This document shows, one piece after another, positions 8,562 through 17,290 of a stretch of DNA of 44,131 nucleotides (the stretch's first letter is position 1; the number at the start of each line of letters is the position of its first letter). A program made the translations under genes and the position numbers. The notes beneath the pieces were generated by a model, which saw only the letters and a list, made by a program, of their open reading frames with translations, did no database searches and was not told the DNA's origin. The DNA comes from JBBPZA01 sp963728925 (GTDB taxonomy: Bacteria; Actinomycetota; Thermoleophilia; Solirubrobacterales; Solirubrobacteraceae): the NCBI GenBank assembly GCA_963728925.1, contig CAVSMB010000021.1:1-44131 (forward strand), given 5' to 3'.

Positions 8562-9715
8562 TCGAGGCCGCGGGCCGGGGCCGCAATCCGTTCGACGCGA
8601 GCGGCGTCGAGCGCGGGGAGGACGGCGTCGCGCGCTACTCCGGCCGGCCGGCGTCGCTCGTGCACCTGCTGCGGGCGAGTGTCGCTGCCTCGCCGGACGC
8701 GGTCGCGGTGGCCCAGGTCGGCGGCGAGCGGCTGAGCTACGCCGAGCTGTGGAACCGGGCGGCGCGGGTCGCCGGCGGGCTCCGCGCCAACGGTGTCGGA
8801 CGGGGTGACCGCGTCGCGCTGAGGCTGCCCAACGGGCTCGAGTGGGTGCTCGCCTTCTGGGGCGCACAGCTCGCCGGCGCGGTGGTCGTCCCCGTCAACA
8901 CGCGCTTCAAGCCCGCCGAGGTCGACTACGTCGTCGAGGACTCGGGCGCCACGCTCGTCGTCGACCCCGACCACCCGGCGCCCGAGGGCGACCCGCACGC
9001 CCGTGGACGACCTCGGGCCCGGCGACCTCGCCGCGATCTTCTACACCAGCGGCACGACCGGCTTCCCCAAGGGCGCCATGACCTCGCACGCGAACTTCCT
9101 GGCCAACAGCGAGAGCGCGATCCGGGTCATCGGGCTGCCGCGCGGGGAGCGGGTCCAGACGATCGTCAACGTCCCGCTCTTCCACGTCACCGGGTGCAAC
9201 AGCCAGCTCATCCCGGTCCTCGAGCTCGGCGGGACCGTCCACGTGCTCACCGACGCGCTCGACCTCGACGGCTTCCTGCGAACGGTTACCGAGGAGCGCG
9301 TGGAGCTGCTCGTCTCCGTGCCGGCGATCTACTACGCGCTCAGCCGCCACCCCGCCTTCGCGGAGCACGACACGAGCTCGGTGCGCTGGCTCGCGTACGG
9401 GGGCGCGCCGATCGCCGAGGCGCTCGTCGCGAGCATCCAAGAGCACTTCCCGACGGCACGCGTCGGCAACGGCTTCGGCCTCACCGAGACCTCGTCGCTG
9501 ACCTCGTTCCTCCCGCACGAGGAGGCGGCCGAACACGCGGCGGAGCGCCGCTCGACCTCGCCGCGGTCGTCGCCCACGCGCGCGAGCGCGTCGCCGACTT
9601 CAAGGTGCCGCAGTACGTCGCGGTGCGCGAGGCTCCGCTCCCACGCAACCCGGGCGGGAAGGTCCTCAAGGCCCAGCTGCGCGACGAGACCGAGTGGGGC
9701 GACCCGCTGCGCTGA
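8558..9715 (+). pseudogene. Acyl-CoA synthetase / AMP-dependent ligase, internally deleted
   Basis: GTG 8558 overlaps the SDR stop (GTGA). The first frame reads a normal N-terminal domain (LSYAELWNRAARVAGGLRAN, GAVVVPVNTRFKPAEVDYVV) to about 9000. The next frame then carries the core from DLAAIFYTSGTTGFPKGAM (P-loop YTSGTTGFPKG) to GFGLTETSSLTSFL near 9500. At about 9535 the protein jumps to PLDLAAVVAHARERVADFKV and NPGGKVLKAQLRDE, the C-terminal domain with its catalytic-type Lys. The segment with the adenylate-binding YxTGD motif and hinge, some 130 residues, is missing, as is a stretch at the first break. Homologues of about 500 residues activate carboxylic acids to CoA thioesters in the cytoplasm. 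As sequenced the enzyme cannot work. The gene sits in a catabolic-looking run with the SDR and the hydrolase at 9769. Confidence 0.8.
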
Positions 9716-9768
9716 GGAGGCCGCGGGTGGCCGCACGGCGAGAGTGCCGACCGGAAGAGGGAGACCGC

Positions 9769-10734
9769 ATGGCGACAGTCCAGACGGTTCAGGGCCCCGT
9801 CGACGCCGACGAGCTCGGGACGACGCTGATCCATGAGCACGTTCGCGCCCGCGACGAGGGCGTCGCCGAGAACTGGCCCGGCCAGTACGACCCCGAGGAG
9901 GAGCTCACCGCGGCGCTCACCGCGGTCAACGACGCCAAGGACCGCGGCGCGCGGGCGATCGTCGACCCGACGGCGATGTTCCTCGGCCGCGACGTGCGCT
10001 TCATGGCGCGCGTCGCCAAGGAGACCGGCGTGCGCATCGTCCCCTGCACGGGGATCTACACCTACGACTACCTGCCCCACTACTTCGAGAACCGCAGCGC
10101 CGCGCAGATCGCCGACCTCTTCGTCGCCGACATCGAAGAGGGCATCCAGGGCACCGACATCAAGGCGGCGTTCCTCAAGTGCGCGGCCGACGCCCCCGGC
10201 GTCACCGAGCACGTCGAGAAGGTCCACCGCGCGATCGCGCAGGCGAGCGTGCGGACGGGAGCGCCGATCATGGCCCACACGCGGCCGGCGAGCGGCACCG
10301 GCCCCCGGCAGATCGAGATCTTCGCGGACGAGGGCGTCGACCTCGGGCAAGTCCAGCTCGCCCACACCGGCGACACCGACGACCTCGACTACATCGAGCG
10401 CGTTCTCGAGAAGGGTGTGTTCATCGGCCTGGACCGCTACGGGCTTCCCATGTTCCTGCCGACCGAGCGCCGCAACCCGACGACCATCGAGCTCCTGCGC
10501 CGGGGCTACGGCGACCGGCTCTTCCTCGGCTCGGACTACTGCGCGACGATCGACTGGTTCCCTCCCGAGGCGATCGAGGGGCTCGTCCAGGGCGGGCTGG
10601 TCAGCGAGGACTGGAGCATGGTCCTCGTCTTCGACCAGGTGCTGCCCGTCCTGCGCGACGCGGGTGTCTTCGACGACGACGTCTTCCGTCAGGTCTTCGT
10701 CGAGAACCCGCGCCGCTGGTTGACGGGCAGCTGA
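9769..10734 (+). CDS. Phosphotriesterase-family metal-dependent hydrolase
   Basis: 321 residues from ATG 9769, preceded by a good Shine-Dalgarno stretch (GAAGAGGGAGA). It is a complete TIM-barrel amidohydrolase-superfamily protein of the phosphotriesterase type: metal ligands HEH (His22, His24), bridging Lys137 in AAFLKCAAD, His170 in PIMAHT, His199 in VQLAHTGDTDDLDY, and Asp256 in LFLGSDYC. All six metal-site residues are present. Members of this family hydrolyse lactones, phosphotriesters or N-acyl compounds. The neighbours (acyl-CoA synthetase and SDR) argue for a lactone or ester step in breakdown of an organic acid rather than pesticide detoxification, but that is inference. It is intact although the two genes ahead of it are not. 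Confidence 0.85.
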   Translation: MATVQTVQGPVDADELGTTLIHEHVRARDEGVAENWPGQYDPEEELTAALTAVNDAKDRGARAIVDPTAMFLGRDVRFMARVAKETGVRIVPCTGIYTYDYLPHYFENRSAAQIADLFVADIEEGIQGTDIKAAFLKCAADAPGVTEHVEKVHRAIAQASVRTGAPIMAHTRPASGTGPRQIEIFADEGVDLGQVQLAHTGDTDDLDYIERVLEKGVFIGLDRYGLPMFLPTERRNPTTIELLRRGYGDRLFLGSDYCATIDWFPPEAIEGLVQGGLVSEDWSMVLVFDQVLPVLRDAGVFDDDVFRQVFVENPRRWLTGS

Positions 10735-10741
10735 GGGTCGC

Positions 10742-13549
10742 TCAGCGACGCGCCAGCGTCGCCGCCAGCTCGGTTCGCGAGCGGACCCCGAGCTTGCGGT
10801 AGACCGCCGAGAGGTGGTACTCGACGGTGCGGTCGCTGAGGAACAGGGTCGCGGCGACCTGCTTGTTGGAGCGGCCCTCGGCGACGAGGTCGGCGATCTC
10901 GCGCTCGCGCTCGCTCAGCGCGTCCTCGCCCTGATCGCCCGCCACGGTGCGGCCAGGACGGGTCACGCGAACCCCGAGCCGGCGCAGCTCGCGGGTGGCC
11001 GCGTCGCGCAGCGCGAAGGCCGAACCGGCGGCGGCGTCGGCGGCGACGCGCTGGAAGGCGTCGACCGCCTCGTCGCGGCGGCCGGCCGCGTTCAGCGCGC
11101 GGCCCGCCAGCAGGCGGGCCTCGGCGCCGTCGCGGGGGGCGCCGGCGCGCTCGGCCGTCGCCACCGCCTCCAGGGCGACCTGCGTCGCGTCGTCCGCCTC
11201 GTCGCGCGCGAGCAGCACCTCGGCGCGCGCGCAGGCGCCGCGCACCGCGCCCGCCGGCAGCCGCAGGGCGGCGGCGTGCATGGTCGCGCGCCGGGCCCAG
11301 TCGTCGGCGTCCTCGAGCCGCCCGGCGGCCACCCCGGCCCGTACGAGACTGAGCAGCAGCCACGTCGACCACGTGGGGTTGGCGTCCTCGATCCGCGTCC
11401 CGGCGGCGCGCTGCATCTCGCGGATGCAGCGCTCGGGATCGTCCTGGTAGCGGATCGCGACGACGGTGCAGCTCCCGGTCCGGGTCAGGTCGCTCGGCTC
11501 GAGGCCCGGCAGCAGCTCGGTGAACTCGGCGGCGGCCTGCTCGGCCTGCAGCGCCTCGCCGCGGAAGTGGTGGATGAGCGCCTTCTCCCAGAGCGCGTAC
11601 TGCAGGAGGTGGGGCACGCCCTGCAGCCGTGCGCCCTCCTCGGCCTCCTCGCTCTCGCGCAGGGCGCGGTCGAGCTGAAGGAGGTTCCCGAAGGCCATGG
11701 CCTGCACGATGAGCAGCGGGACGAGCGCGTGGCCCTGTCGCGTCCGCCGCGCGATCGCCGCTCCGCGGGCGCCGGTGGCCGCCGCGTCGGCGAAGCGCTC
11801 GGCGTGCATCTCCATGACCCCGAGGTGGCGCGCGCAGTCCAGGCGCGCGGCGACGGCGTCGTCGTCGGCCACCCGGAACAGCGCGGCCGCCTCGTCGAGC
11901 GTCGCGAAGGCGCTCGCGGCGTCGCCCTCCCACAGCGCTCCGAGGGCGCCAAGGCCGCCGGCGCTGGCGGTCAGCACGGCATCGTCGCCGGCCGCCTCCT
12001 GCGCGTTCCGGGCCCAGGCGCGCATGTCCGCCGCGTGGCCGCGCCAGAACGCGCCGACCGCCATCTCGAGCGCGAGCGCGGCCCGGCTCTCGGGCGGCGC
12101 GTCCTCGAGCGCGGCGAGCAGCCGCCGGCGTGCCTCGGCGTGTCGCCCGAGCACGCCCTCGACCGAGGCGCAGCCGCTCACGACCGCGAGGCGCATCGGG
12201 CCCGGCCCGGGCGGGAGCAGCTCGAGCACCTCGACCAGCGTGGCGCGGCTCTCCTCCAGGCGCCCGGCGCTGGCGAGCGCGACGGCCATCGGCGCGAGGA
12301 GCATCGTCCGCCGTGCGGCGTCGTCGCCGGTCAGCAGCCGGTCGGCCGCCCCGTACCAGCGCGCCGCCGTGGCCGGCGAGGTGTCCTCGGCGGCCGCTGC
12401 CGCCGCGGTCAACAGCGCGACGGCGCCGTTGTCGCCCGGGCGGGCGGACTGCTCCACGTGGTAGGCGCGCACGCCCGGCGACGCGTCACGACGCTCGAGC
12501 GCCATCGCCGCCCGCTCGTGCGCACCGAGCCGCCACGCCGGAGGGGCGGCGTCGTAGACCGCGCGGCGGACGAGCGGGTGGCGGAAGCGGAAGCCCCGCC
12601 CGTTGCCGGTCGGGCGGACGAGGTCGGCGGCCACGAGGCCGTCGAGCGGGACCGGCGCGTCGCGCGGATCCAGCCCGGCGGCGGCGGCCGCGAGCTCGGG
12701 GTCGAAGGGATCGCCGGCCACGGCGGCGCCGTCGATCAGGGCCCGCGAGGCGGGCGGCAGCGCGCCGACCTCGCGCTGGACGGCGGCCATGAGAGTTGGC
12801 GGCAGGTCCTCGCGCGGTGAACGGGCGGCGCGCGCCAGCTCGCGGAGGAAGAGCGGGTTTCCCGCCGCCTCGTGAGCCACCCGGCGGCGCAGGACGTCGT
12901 CGGGCAGGTCGTCGAGGAGAGCGAGCGATGCGTCGCGTGGGAGCGGCTCGAGCGGCAGGTGGCTCCAGCCCTCCGCCGTGCGGGCTGCGTCGAGCAGCCG
13001 CGGAGCGGGGTCGACGGGCCGCGAGGCGAAGCCGAGCAGGTACGCCGCGTTGGGAGGGCGGCGCAGCAGGTGCAGGACCAGCTCGACGGAGGCGTCGTCG
13101 GCCCAGTGCAGGTCGTCGAGCAGCAGCACCACCGGCCGTTCGCGCGCGAGCAGCTCGAGCAGCCCGCGCAGGGCGCGGTGGTAGCGGAAGCGCTCGGCGG
13201 CGCTCGCGTCGCTCGGGAGCGCGCCCGACGCGCTCGCCGCGGCAGCGGGGAGGACGGCGCCGAGATCGGGGCCGAGCGCCTCGACGCGGCGCGGGTGAAG
13301 TGTCGCGACGTGGTCGTCGAGCGCGTCGACGACCAGCCCGAAGGGCACGTCGCGCTCGTGTTCCGCGCCGCGGCCGGCGAGGACGACCATGCCGGCCTCG
13401 TGGGCGTGGTCGCGGATCGCCCTGAGCACGGCGCTCTTGCCGATGCCGGCCTCGCCGAACACCCCCAGCGAGCGGGTCGCGCCGCGCCGGACGTCCGCCA
13501 CGGCGCCCTTCGCGGCTGCCAGCTCGGTCTCGCGTCCGACCAGGCGCAC
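10742..13549 (-). CDS. LuxR-family ATPase regulator (LAL/MalT-like)
   Basis: 935 residues from GTG 13549. The open frame extends further upstream, but homology starts at VRLVGRETELAAAKG and a -10 box lies just before it. Residues about 4-350 are an AAA/NACHT-like ATPase: Walker A GEAGIGKS (32-39) and Walker B VVLLLDDLHWADDAS. The middle is a long alanine-rich helical TPR-like region. The C-terminal 60 residues are a LuxR/FixJ DNA-binding domain, LSEREREIADLVAEGRSNKQ then TVEYHLSAVYRKLGV. LAL regulators bind an inducer through the helical region and activate transcription. It faces the phosphotriesterase gene tail to tail, with 7 nt between their ends, and diverges from the cupin gene, which is a possible target. 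Confidence 0.88.
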   Translation of the reverse strand: MRLVGRETELAAAKGAVADVRRGATRSLGVFGEAGIGKSAVLRAIRDHAHEAGMVVLAGRGAEHERDVPFGLVVDALDDHVATLHPRRVEALGPDLGAVLPAAAASASGALPSDASAAERFRYHRALRGLLELLARERPVVLLLDDLHWADDASVELVLHLLRRPPNAAYLLGFASRPVDPAPRLLDAARTAEGWSHLPLEPLPRDASLALLDDLPDDVLRRRVAHEAAGNPLFLRELARAARSPREDLPPTLMAAVQREVGALPPASRALIDGAAVAGDPFDPELAAAAAGLDPRDAPVPLDGLVAADLVRPTGNGRGFRFRHPLVRRAVYDAAPPAWRLGAHERAAMALERRDASPGVRAYHVEQSARPGDNGAVALLTAAAAAAEDTSPATAARWYGAADRLLTGDDAARRTMLLAPMAVALASAGRLEESRATLVEVLELLPPGPGPMRLAVVSGCASVEGVLGRHAEARRRLLAALEDAPPESRAALALEMAVGAFWRGHAADMRAWARNAQEAAGDDAVLTASAGGLGALGALWEGDAASAFATLDEAAALFRVADDDAVAARLDCARHLGVMEMHAERFADAAATGARGAAIARRTRQGHALVPLLIVQAMAFGNLLQLDRALRESEEAEEGARLQGVPHLLQYALWEKALIHHFRGEALQAEQAAAEFTELLPGLEPSDLTRTGSCTVVAIRYQDDPERCIREMQRAAGTRIEDANPTWSTWLLLSLVRAGVAAGRLEDADDWARRATMHAAALRLPAGAVRGACARAEVLLARDEADDATQVALEAVATAERAGAPRDGAEARLLAGRALNAAGRRDEAVDAFQRVAADAAAGSAFALRDAATRELRRLGVRVTRPGRTVAGDQGEDALSEREREIADLVAEGRSNKQVAATLFLSDRTVEYHLSAVYRKLGVRSRTELAATLARR

Positions 13550-13555
13550 GGCCGG

Positions 13556-13561
13556 AGTGTA
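13556..13561 (-). promoter_or_regulatory. -10 box TACACT, leaderless start at 13549
   Basis: On the minus strand TACACT is followed by 6 nt and GTG 13549. No Shine-Dalgarno is present and no clear -35 hexamer at 17 nt. Confidence 0.5.
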
Positions 13562-13670
13562 GATGGCCCGCCGGGCAACCCGGGGGTCGTCACGGGGTTC
13601 TCCGGGTTCTCCCCCGAGCGCGGAGCGGCGAAGCTGGCCGCTCGACCTTGAGAACCCACGGAGGACCGAG

Positions 13671-14216
13671 ATGGCAACAGCCGGAGAGACGATCGAGAAC
13701 CCGGTCACCGGAGAGCGCTTCAAGTGGCACCAGACGGCGGCCGACACCGGCGGTCGCCTCGTCCGTCACGAGGGCTGGGTACGGCCCGGTGGCGGCGTGC
13801 GGACCGAGCACGTGCACCGCCACAGCGAGGAGCGCTTCGAGCTGCTGGCCGGGCGCATGGCCCTCGAGATCGACGGGCACCGCAGGACACTTGCCGCCGG
13901 CGACTCCGCGACCGCGCCGGCCGGTGTCCCCCACCGCTGGTGGAACGACGGCGACGACGAGCTGCACTTCGTCGTCGAGGTCGATCCGCCGCTGCGCTTA
14001 GAGCTGGTGATCGAGACGATGTTCCGCCTCGCCCGGGAGGGCAAGACCGACCCCACCGGTCGCCCGCACCTGCGCCACCTGCTCGTCGTCGCCCGCGAGT
14101 TCGAGGACGAGGTCTACGTGACACGCCCCCCGCTCTGGGTCCAGCGCACCCTCTTCGGTGCCATCGCGCGGGTCGCCGGCGCCGCGGGCGTGCTGCCTGA
14201 GCTGCGCCTCGCGTAG
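13671..14216 (+). CDS. Cupin-domain protein
   Basis: 181 residues from ATG 13671, with ACGGAGGA as ribosome-binding site 7 nt upstream. Residues about 25-105 form a single cupin barrel: motif 1 GGGVRTEHVHRHSEERFELL gives His-x-His and Glu metal ligands, and motif 2 GDSATAPAGVPHRWWN the second His. The C-terminal 80 residues are helical and include a hydrophobic end (LFGAIARVAGAAGVLPEL), possibly a membrane-surface helix. Small cupins of this type may bind a metal and a small ligand or act as non-haem isomerases; no substrate can be read from sequence. It lies between a divergent LuxR regulator and an MFS exporter in the same direction, so it may belong to the regulon of either. Confidence 0.8.
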   Translation: MATAGETIENPVTGERFKWHQTAADTGGRLVRHEGWVRPGGGVRTEHVHRHSEERFELLAGRMALEIDGHRRTLAAGDSATAPAGVPHRWWNDGDDELHFVVEVDPPLRLELVIETMFRLAREGKTDPTGRPHLRHLLVVAREFEDEVYVTRPPLWVQRTLFGAIARVAGAAGVLPELRLA

Positions 14217-14240
14217 CCGCCGGCCTTACCTCCGAGGTCA

Positions 14241-14269
14241 TTGAGGCGGCCGGGCACCGCGGTCAGGGT
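14241..14269 (+). promoter_or_regulatory. Promoter: TTGAGG, 17 nt, CAGGGT
   Basis: -35 TTGAGG (14241-14246) and -10 CAGGGT (14264-14269) are 17 nt apart, and the -10 is 7 nt before ATG 14277, the same leaderless geometry seen elsewhere. Confidence 0.45.
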
Positions 14270-14276
14270 GCCCGAC

Positions 14277-15331
14277 ATGACCTCAAGCTCCCTCACCCTC
14301 CCCGGTCGGACGGCGCACACCACGGCCCGGCCGTCCTCGTCGCCCTGGACAGCGCTCCCGGTGATCATCTCCGGCGCCTTCATGGTCGTCCTGGACTTCT
14401 TCATCGTCAACGTCGCGTTGCCGTCGATCGCGACAGACCTCGGCGCCGGCAGCGCGTCGCTCGAGTGGATCGTCGCGGGCTACGGGCTCACCGTCGCGGC
14501 CTTCCTCATCACCGCGGGGCGCCTGGGCGACAACCACGGGCGCCGCCGCCTGAACGCGATCGGTGTTGCGCTCTTCACCCTCGCGTCGATCGGCTGCGGG
14601 ATCGCTCCGACCGCGACGACGCTGATCCTGGCGCGTGTCGTCCAAGGCGTGGCCGGTGCACTGCTGATGCCGCAGGTCCTCGCCATCATCGGCGTCGCGT
14701 TCCAGGGAGCCGACCGCGCGAAGGCGATGGGCGTCTACAGCATGGCGCTCGGGCTCGCCGCGGTCGGCGGCCAACTCATCGGCGGCGTGCTCGTGCACGC
14801 CGACGTCGCCGGCCTGGGATGGCGGAGCTGTTTCCTCATCAACGTCCCGGTGGGCCTCGCGGCGCTCGCGCTGACCCCGCGGCTCGTTCCGGAGTCCCGG
14901 GCGACGCGGCCCGCCCGCCTCGACCTCCTCGGGGTCGCGCTCGTCACCCTCGGGGTCCTCGCGGTCACTTTGCCGCTTGTCGAGGGTCGCCAGCACGGCT
15001 GGCCGGCGTGGACGTGGGTCAGCTTCGGCCTCGCGCCGTTCCTCCTCGTCCTGTTCGTCGGACACCAGCGCCGGCGCGCGCGGCGTGGTGGCGCGCTGCT
15101 CGACCTGACGCTCTTCCGCGAGCGCACCTTCTCGGCGGGGATGGGCCTCTGCTTCACCTCGCTGAACCACATCGTGCTCGAGACGCTCGACGACCAGCGC
15201 GCGGGCTCCGCCTCGGGCGTGATGGCGACGGTGCAGGAGCTCGGCAACGCCCTCGGGGTCGCGATCACCGGCGTGATCTTCTTCGGCGCGGCGTCCAGCG
15301 GCCTGGGCCACGCGTTCGAGCTCGGCTCAGC
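14277..15331 (+). pseudogene. MFS drug-exporter-like protein, C-terminal half deleted
   Basis: ATG 14277 starts an EmrB/QacA-type major facilitator (DHA2). Helix 1-6 signatures are normal: FMVVLDFFIVNVALPSIATD, ASLEWIVAGYGLTVAAFLIT, GRLGDNHGRRRLNAIG, LILARVVQGVAGALLMPQVL, and WRSCFLINVPVG after helix 5. After LFRERTFSAG (about 15138) the frame passes straight into MGLCFTSLNHIVLET, which in such proteins begins about four helices later, so roughly 60-100 residues are skipped without loss of frame. The final helix region GNALGVAITGVIFFGAASSG is present, then at about 15330 the frame runs into sequence of another gene. The predicted product would lack an essential part of the second six-helix bundle. 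Confidence 0.7.
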
Positions 15332-15332
15332 G

Positions 15333-15577
15333 TCCTCCATGACGAGCTCGCGTCCTACCCGGCGTCGCGGAAGCGCGACGGCGACATCGAAGTGATGACG
15401 TCCAACGACGTCGTCGTCCCGCTGGCGCTGGAGGTGGGCGATGTCCAGTAGCGCTTCCTCAGCACGGTGACGACGTTCGGCACCGCCGTCGATATCACCG
15501 TCGAGGAGCTCGCGATCGAGTCGTTCTTCCCGGCGGACGCGCCGACCGCGGAGGCGCTGCGGGCGCACGCCGGCTGA
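15333..15577 (+). pseudogene. 3' fragment of an XRE/MmyB-type transcriptional regulator
   Basis: In the frame just after the MFS junction the sequence reads LSVLHDELASYPASRKRDGD, SNDVVVPLALEVGD, then an in-frame TAG (15449-15451), then RFLSTVTTFGTAVDITVEEL and IESFFPADAPTAEALR to TGA 15575-15577. The LxELxxYP...VVVPL...FLSTVTTFGT...ELAIESFFPAD pattern is the C-terminal end of the ligand-binding domain of actinobacterial XRE regulators (MmyB-like, from memory of the family). The helix-turn-helix N-terminus is absent. The internal TAG is a substitution-type nonsense codon (for example from TAC), unlike the frameshifts elsewhere. This is a dead fragment placed behind the MFS gene by deletion. 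Confidence 0.55.
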
Positions 15578-15598
15578 CGCCTCTCTGCGCCGTCCCGC

Positions 15599-17092
15599 CT
15601 ACGACGGGAACGAGTAGTCCGGCCCGCGTGAGCTGCCCTGCGGCCAGCGCTCGGTGATGACCTTCCCGCGCGTGTAGAAGAGCATGCCCTCGCGGCCGTA
15701 GACGTGCAGGTCGCCGTGCAGCGAGGTCTTCCAGCCGCCGAAGGAGTAGCTCGCCACCGGGACGGGCAGGGGCACGTTGATGCCGACCATCCCGACGTGG
15801 ATGCGCGAGGTGAACTCGCGCGCGGCGCGCCCGTCGCCGGTGAAGATGGCCACGCCGTTGGCCAGGCGGTGGCGGTCGACGAGCTCCAGCGCGGCCTGGG
15901 CGGTCGGCGCGCGCAGCACGACCAGCAGCGGGCCGAAGAGCTCGTCGCGGTGGACGGTCGTGCCCTCGGCCACCCCGTCGAGGATCGTCGGGCCCACGAA
16001 GAAGCCATCACGCTCGAGGAGGTCGCGGCCGTCGCGGGCGAGCCGTGCGCCCTCGGCCACGCCCGCCTCCACCGCGCCGGCGATGCGGTCGCGCGCGGCG
16101 AGGGTGATCACCGGCCCCATCTCGACGCCGTCCTCGCTCCCCGGCCCCACCCGCAGCGCGTCGGCGCGCTCGACGAGCTTGGCGGTCAGCTCGTCGCCGA
16201 CGTCGCCGACGGCCACGGCCGCGGAGATCGCCGTGCACCGCTGGCCGGCCGAACCGAAGGCGGCCGAGGCGATCGCGTCGGCGGCCAGGTCGAGGTCGGC
16301 GTCGGGGAGGACGACCGCGTGGTTCTTGGCCCCGCCGAGCGCCTGCACGCGCTTGCCGTGCGCGGCGCCGGTCTCGTAGACGTGTCGGGCCACGGGGGTC
16401 GAGCCGACGAAGGAGACGGCGGCGACGCCCGGGTGGGTGAGGAGCGCGTCGACCGCCTCGCGGTCGCCGTGCACGACATTCAGGACCCCCGGCGGCAGGC
16501 CGGCCTCGGCGAACAGCTCGGCCAGCAGCACCGAGGCGCTGGGGTCGCGCTCGCTCGGCTTGAGGACGAAGGCGTTGCCCGCGGCGATGGCCAGCGGGAA
16601 CATCCACAGCGGGACCATCGCCGGGAAGTTGAAGGGCGTGATCCCGGCCGCGACGCCGAGTGGCTGGCGCAGCGAGTGCGAGTCGATCCCGGGGCCGACG
16701 CCCTCGGAGGCCTCGCCCTTGAGCAGATGCCCGATCCCGCACGCGAACTCGACGACCTCGAGGCCGCGCCCGACCTCGCCGCGCGCGTCGTCGAGCGTCT
16801 TTCCGTGCTCGGCGGTGATGAGCCGCGCGACGTCGTCGCGACGGGTCGCGAGGAGCTCGCGGAAAGCGAAGAGCACCGCGGTGCGCCGCGGCAGCGACTG
16901 CGCGGCCCAGCCGGGCTGCGCGGCCGTGGCCGCGCCGACGGCGAGATCGACGTCCGCCGCCGACGCGTAGGGCACGCGCCGCAGGCGCTCGCCCGTCGCA
17001 GGGTCGTGGACGTCGCCGAAGCGCCCGTCGCCGGCGATGTGCCGCTCCCCGGCGGCGACGTGGCCGACGGTCTCGAGGTCGATCATCGTCAC
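15599..17092 (-). CDS. mmsA: Methylmalonate-semialdehyde dehydrogenase (CoA-acylating)
   Basis: 497 residues from GTG 17092 (ATG 17086 also possible). It is a full-length ALDH-superfamily enzyme with the MmsA hallmarks: GVAAGITPFNFPAMVPLWMF, NAD-site FVGSTPVARHVYETG, catalytic Cys in GSAGQRCTAISAAV, and the C-terminal INVPLPVPVASYSFGGWK. The motif ALGGAKNHAVVLPDADLD, where classical ALDH has the general-base Glu, is Asn-containing as expected for the CoA-dependent subfamily. It converts malonate or methylmalonate semialdehyde plus CoA and NAD to acetyl- or propionyl-CoA and CO2 in valine, inositol or beta-alanine breakdown. No other pathway gene is adjacent. It stands alone, convergent with the damaged MFS/regulator locus. 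Confidence 0.92.
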   Translation of the reverse strand: MTMIDLETVGHVAAGERHIAGDGRFGDVHDPATGERLRRVPYASAADVDLAVGAATAAQPGWAAQSLPRRTAVLFAFRELLATRRDDVARLITAEHGKTLDDARGEVGRGLEVVEFACGIGHLLKGEASEGVGPGIDSHSLRQPLGVAAGITPFNFPAMVPLWMFPLAIAAGNAFVLKPSERDPSASVLLAELFAEAGLPPGVLNVVHGDREAVDALLTHPGVAAVSFVGSTPVARHVYETGAAHGKRVQALGGAKNHAVVLPDADLDLAADAIASAAFGSAGQRCTAISAAVAVGDVGDELTAKLVERADALRVGPGSEDGVEMGPVITLAARDRIAGAVEAGVAEGARLARDGRDLLERDGFFVGPTILDGVAEGTTVHRDELFGPLLVVLRAPTAQAALELVDRHRLANGVAIFTGDGRAAREFTSRIHVGMVGINVPLPVPVASYSFGGWKTSLHGDLHVYGREGMLFYTRGKVITERWPQGSSRGPDYSFPS

Positions 17093-17101
17093 GGCGCGAC
17101 G

Positions 17102-17107
17102 ATGCTA
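17102..17107 (-). promoter_or_regulatory. -10 box TAGCAT ahead of mmsA
   Basis: On the minus strand TAGCAT lies 9 nt before GTG 17092. No Shine-Dalgarno sequence intervenes. The remaining 180 nt to the next gene show no other clear element. Confidence 0.4.
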
Positions 17108-17290
17108 CGCCTCCGCTACGCCTTCGTGCGGTCGGGCCCGCAGGCTCGGCCGCCCAGCCGGTGACCACCGCCCCGTGGTGACCAACGCCCGCAGCATCCC
17201 CTCGCGTGCACCGGCGCTTTGCCCCTCCTCGCGCGCCCTGTGCATCAGTACGGATAGCCGCTGCTCCTTGCCAAACCGTGAAGCGTGACC

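Noticed and set aside
10814..12820. Plus-strand open frame of 668 codons opposite the LuxR gene
   Set aside because: Antisense shadow of a complete LuxR-family ATPase with clear Walker and helix-turn-helix motifs.
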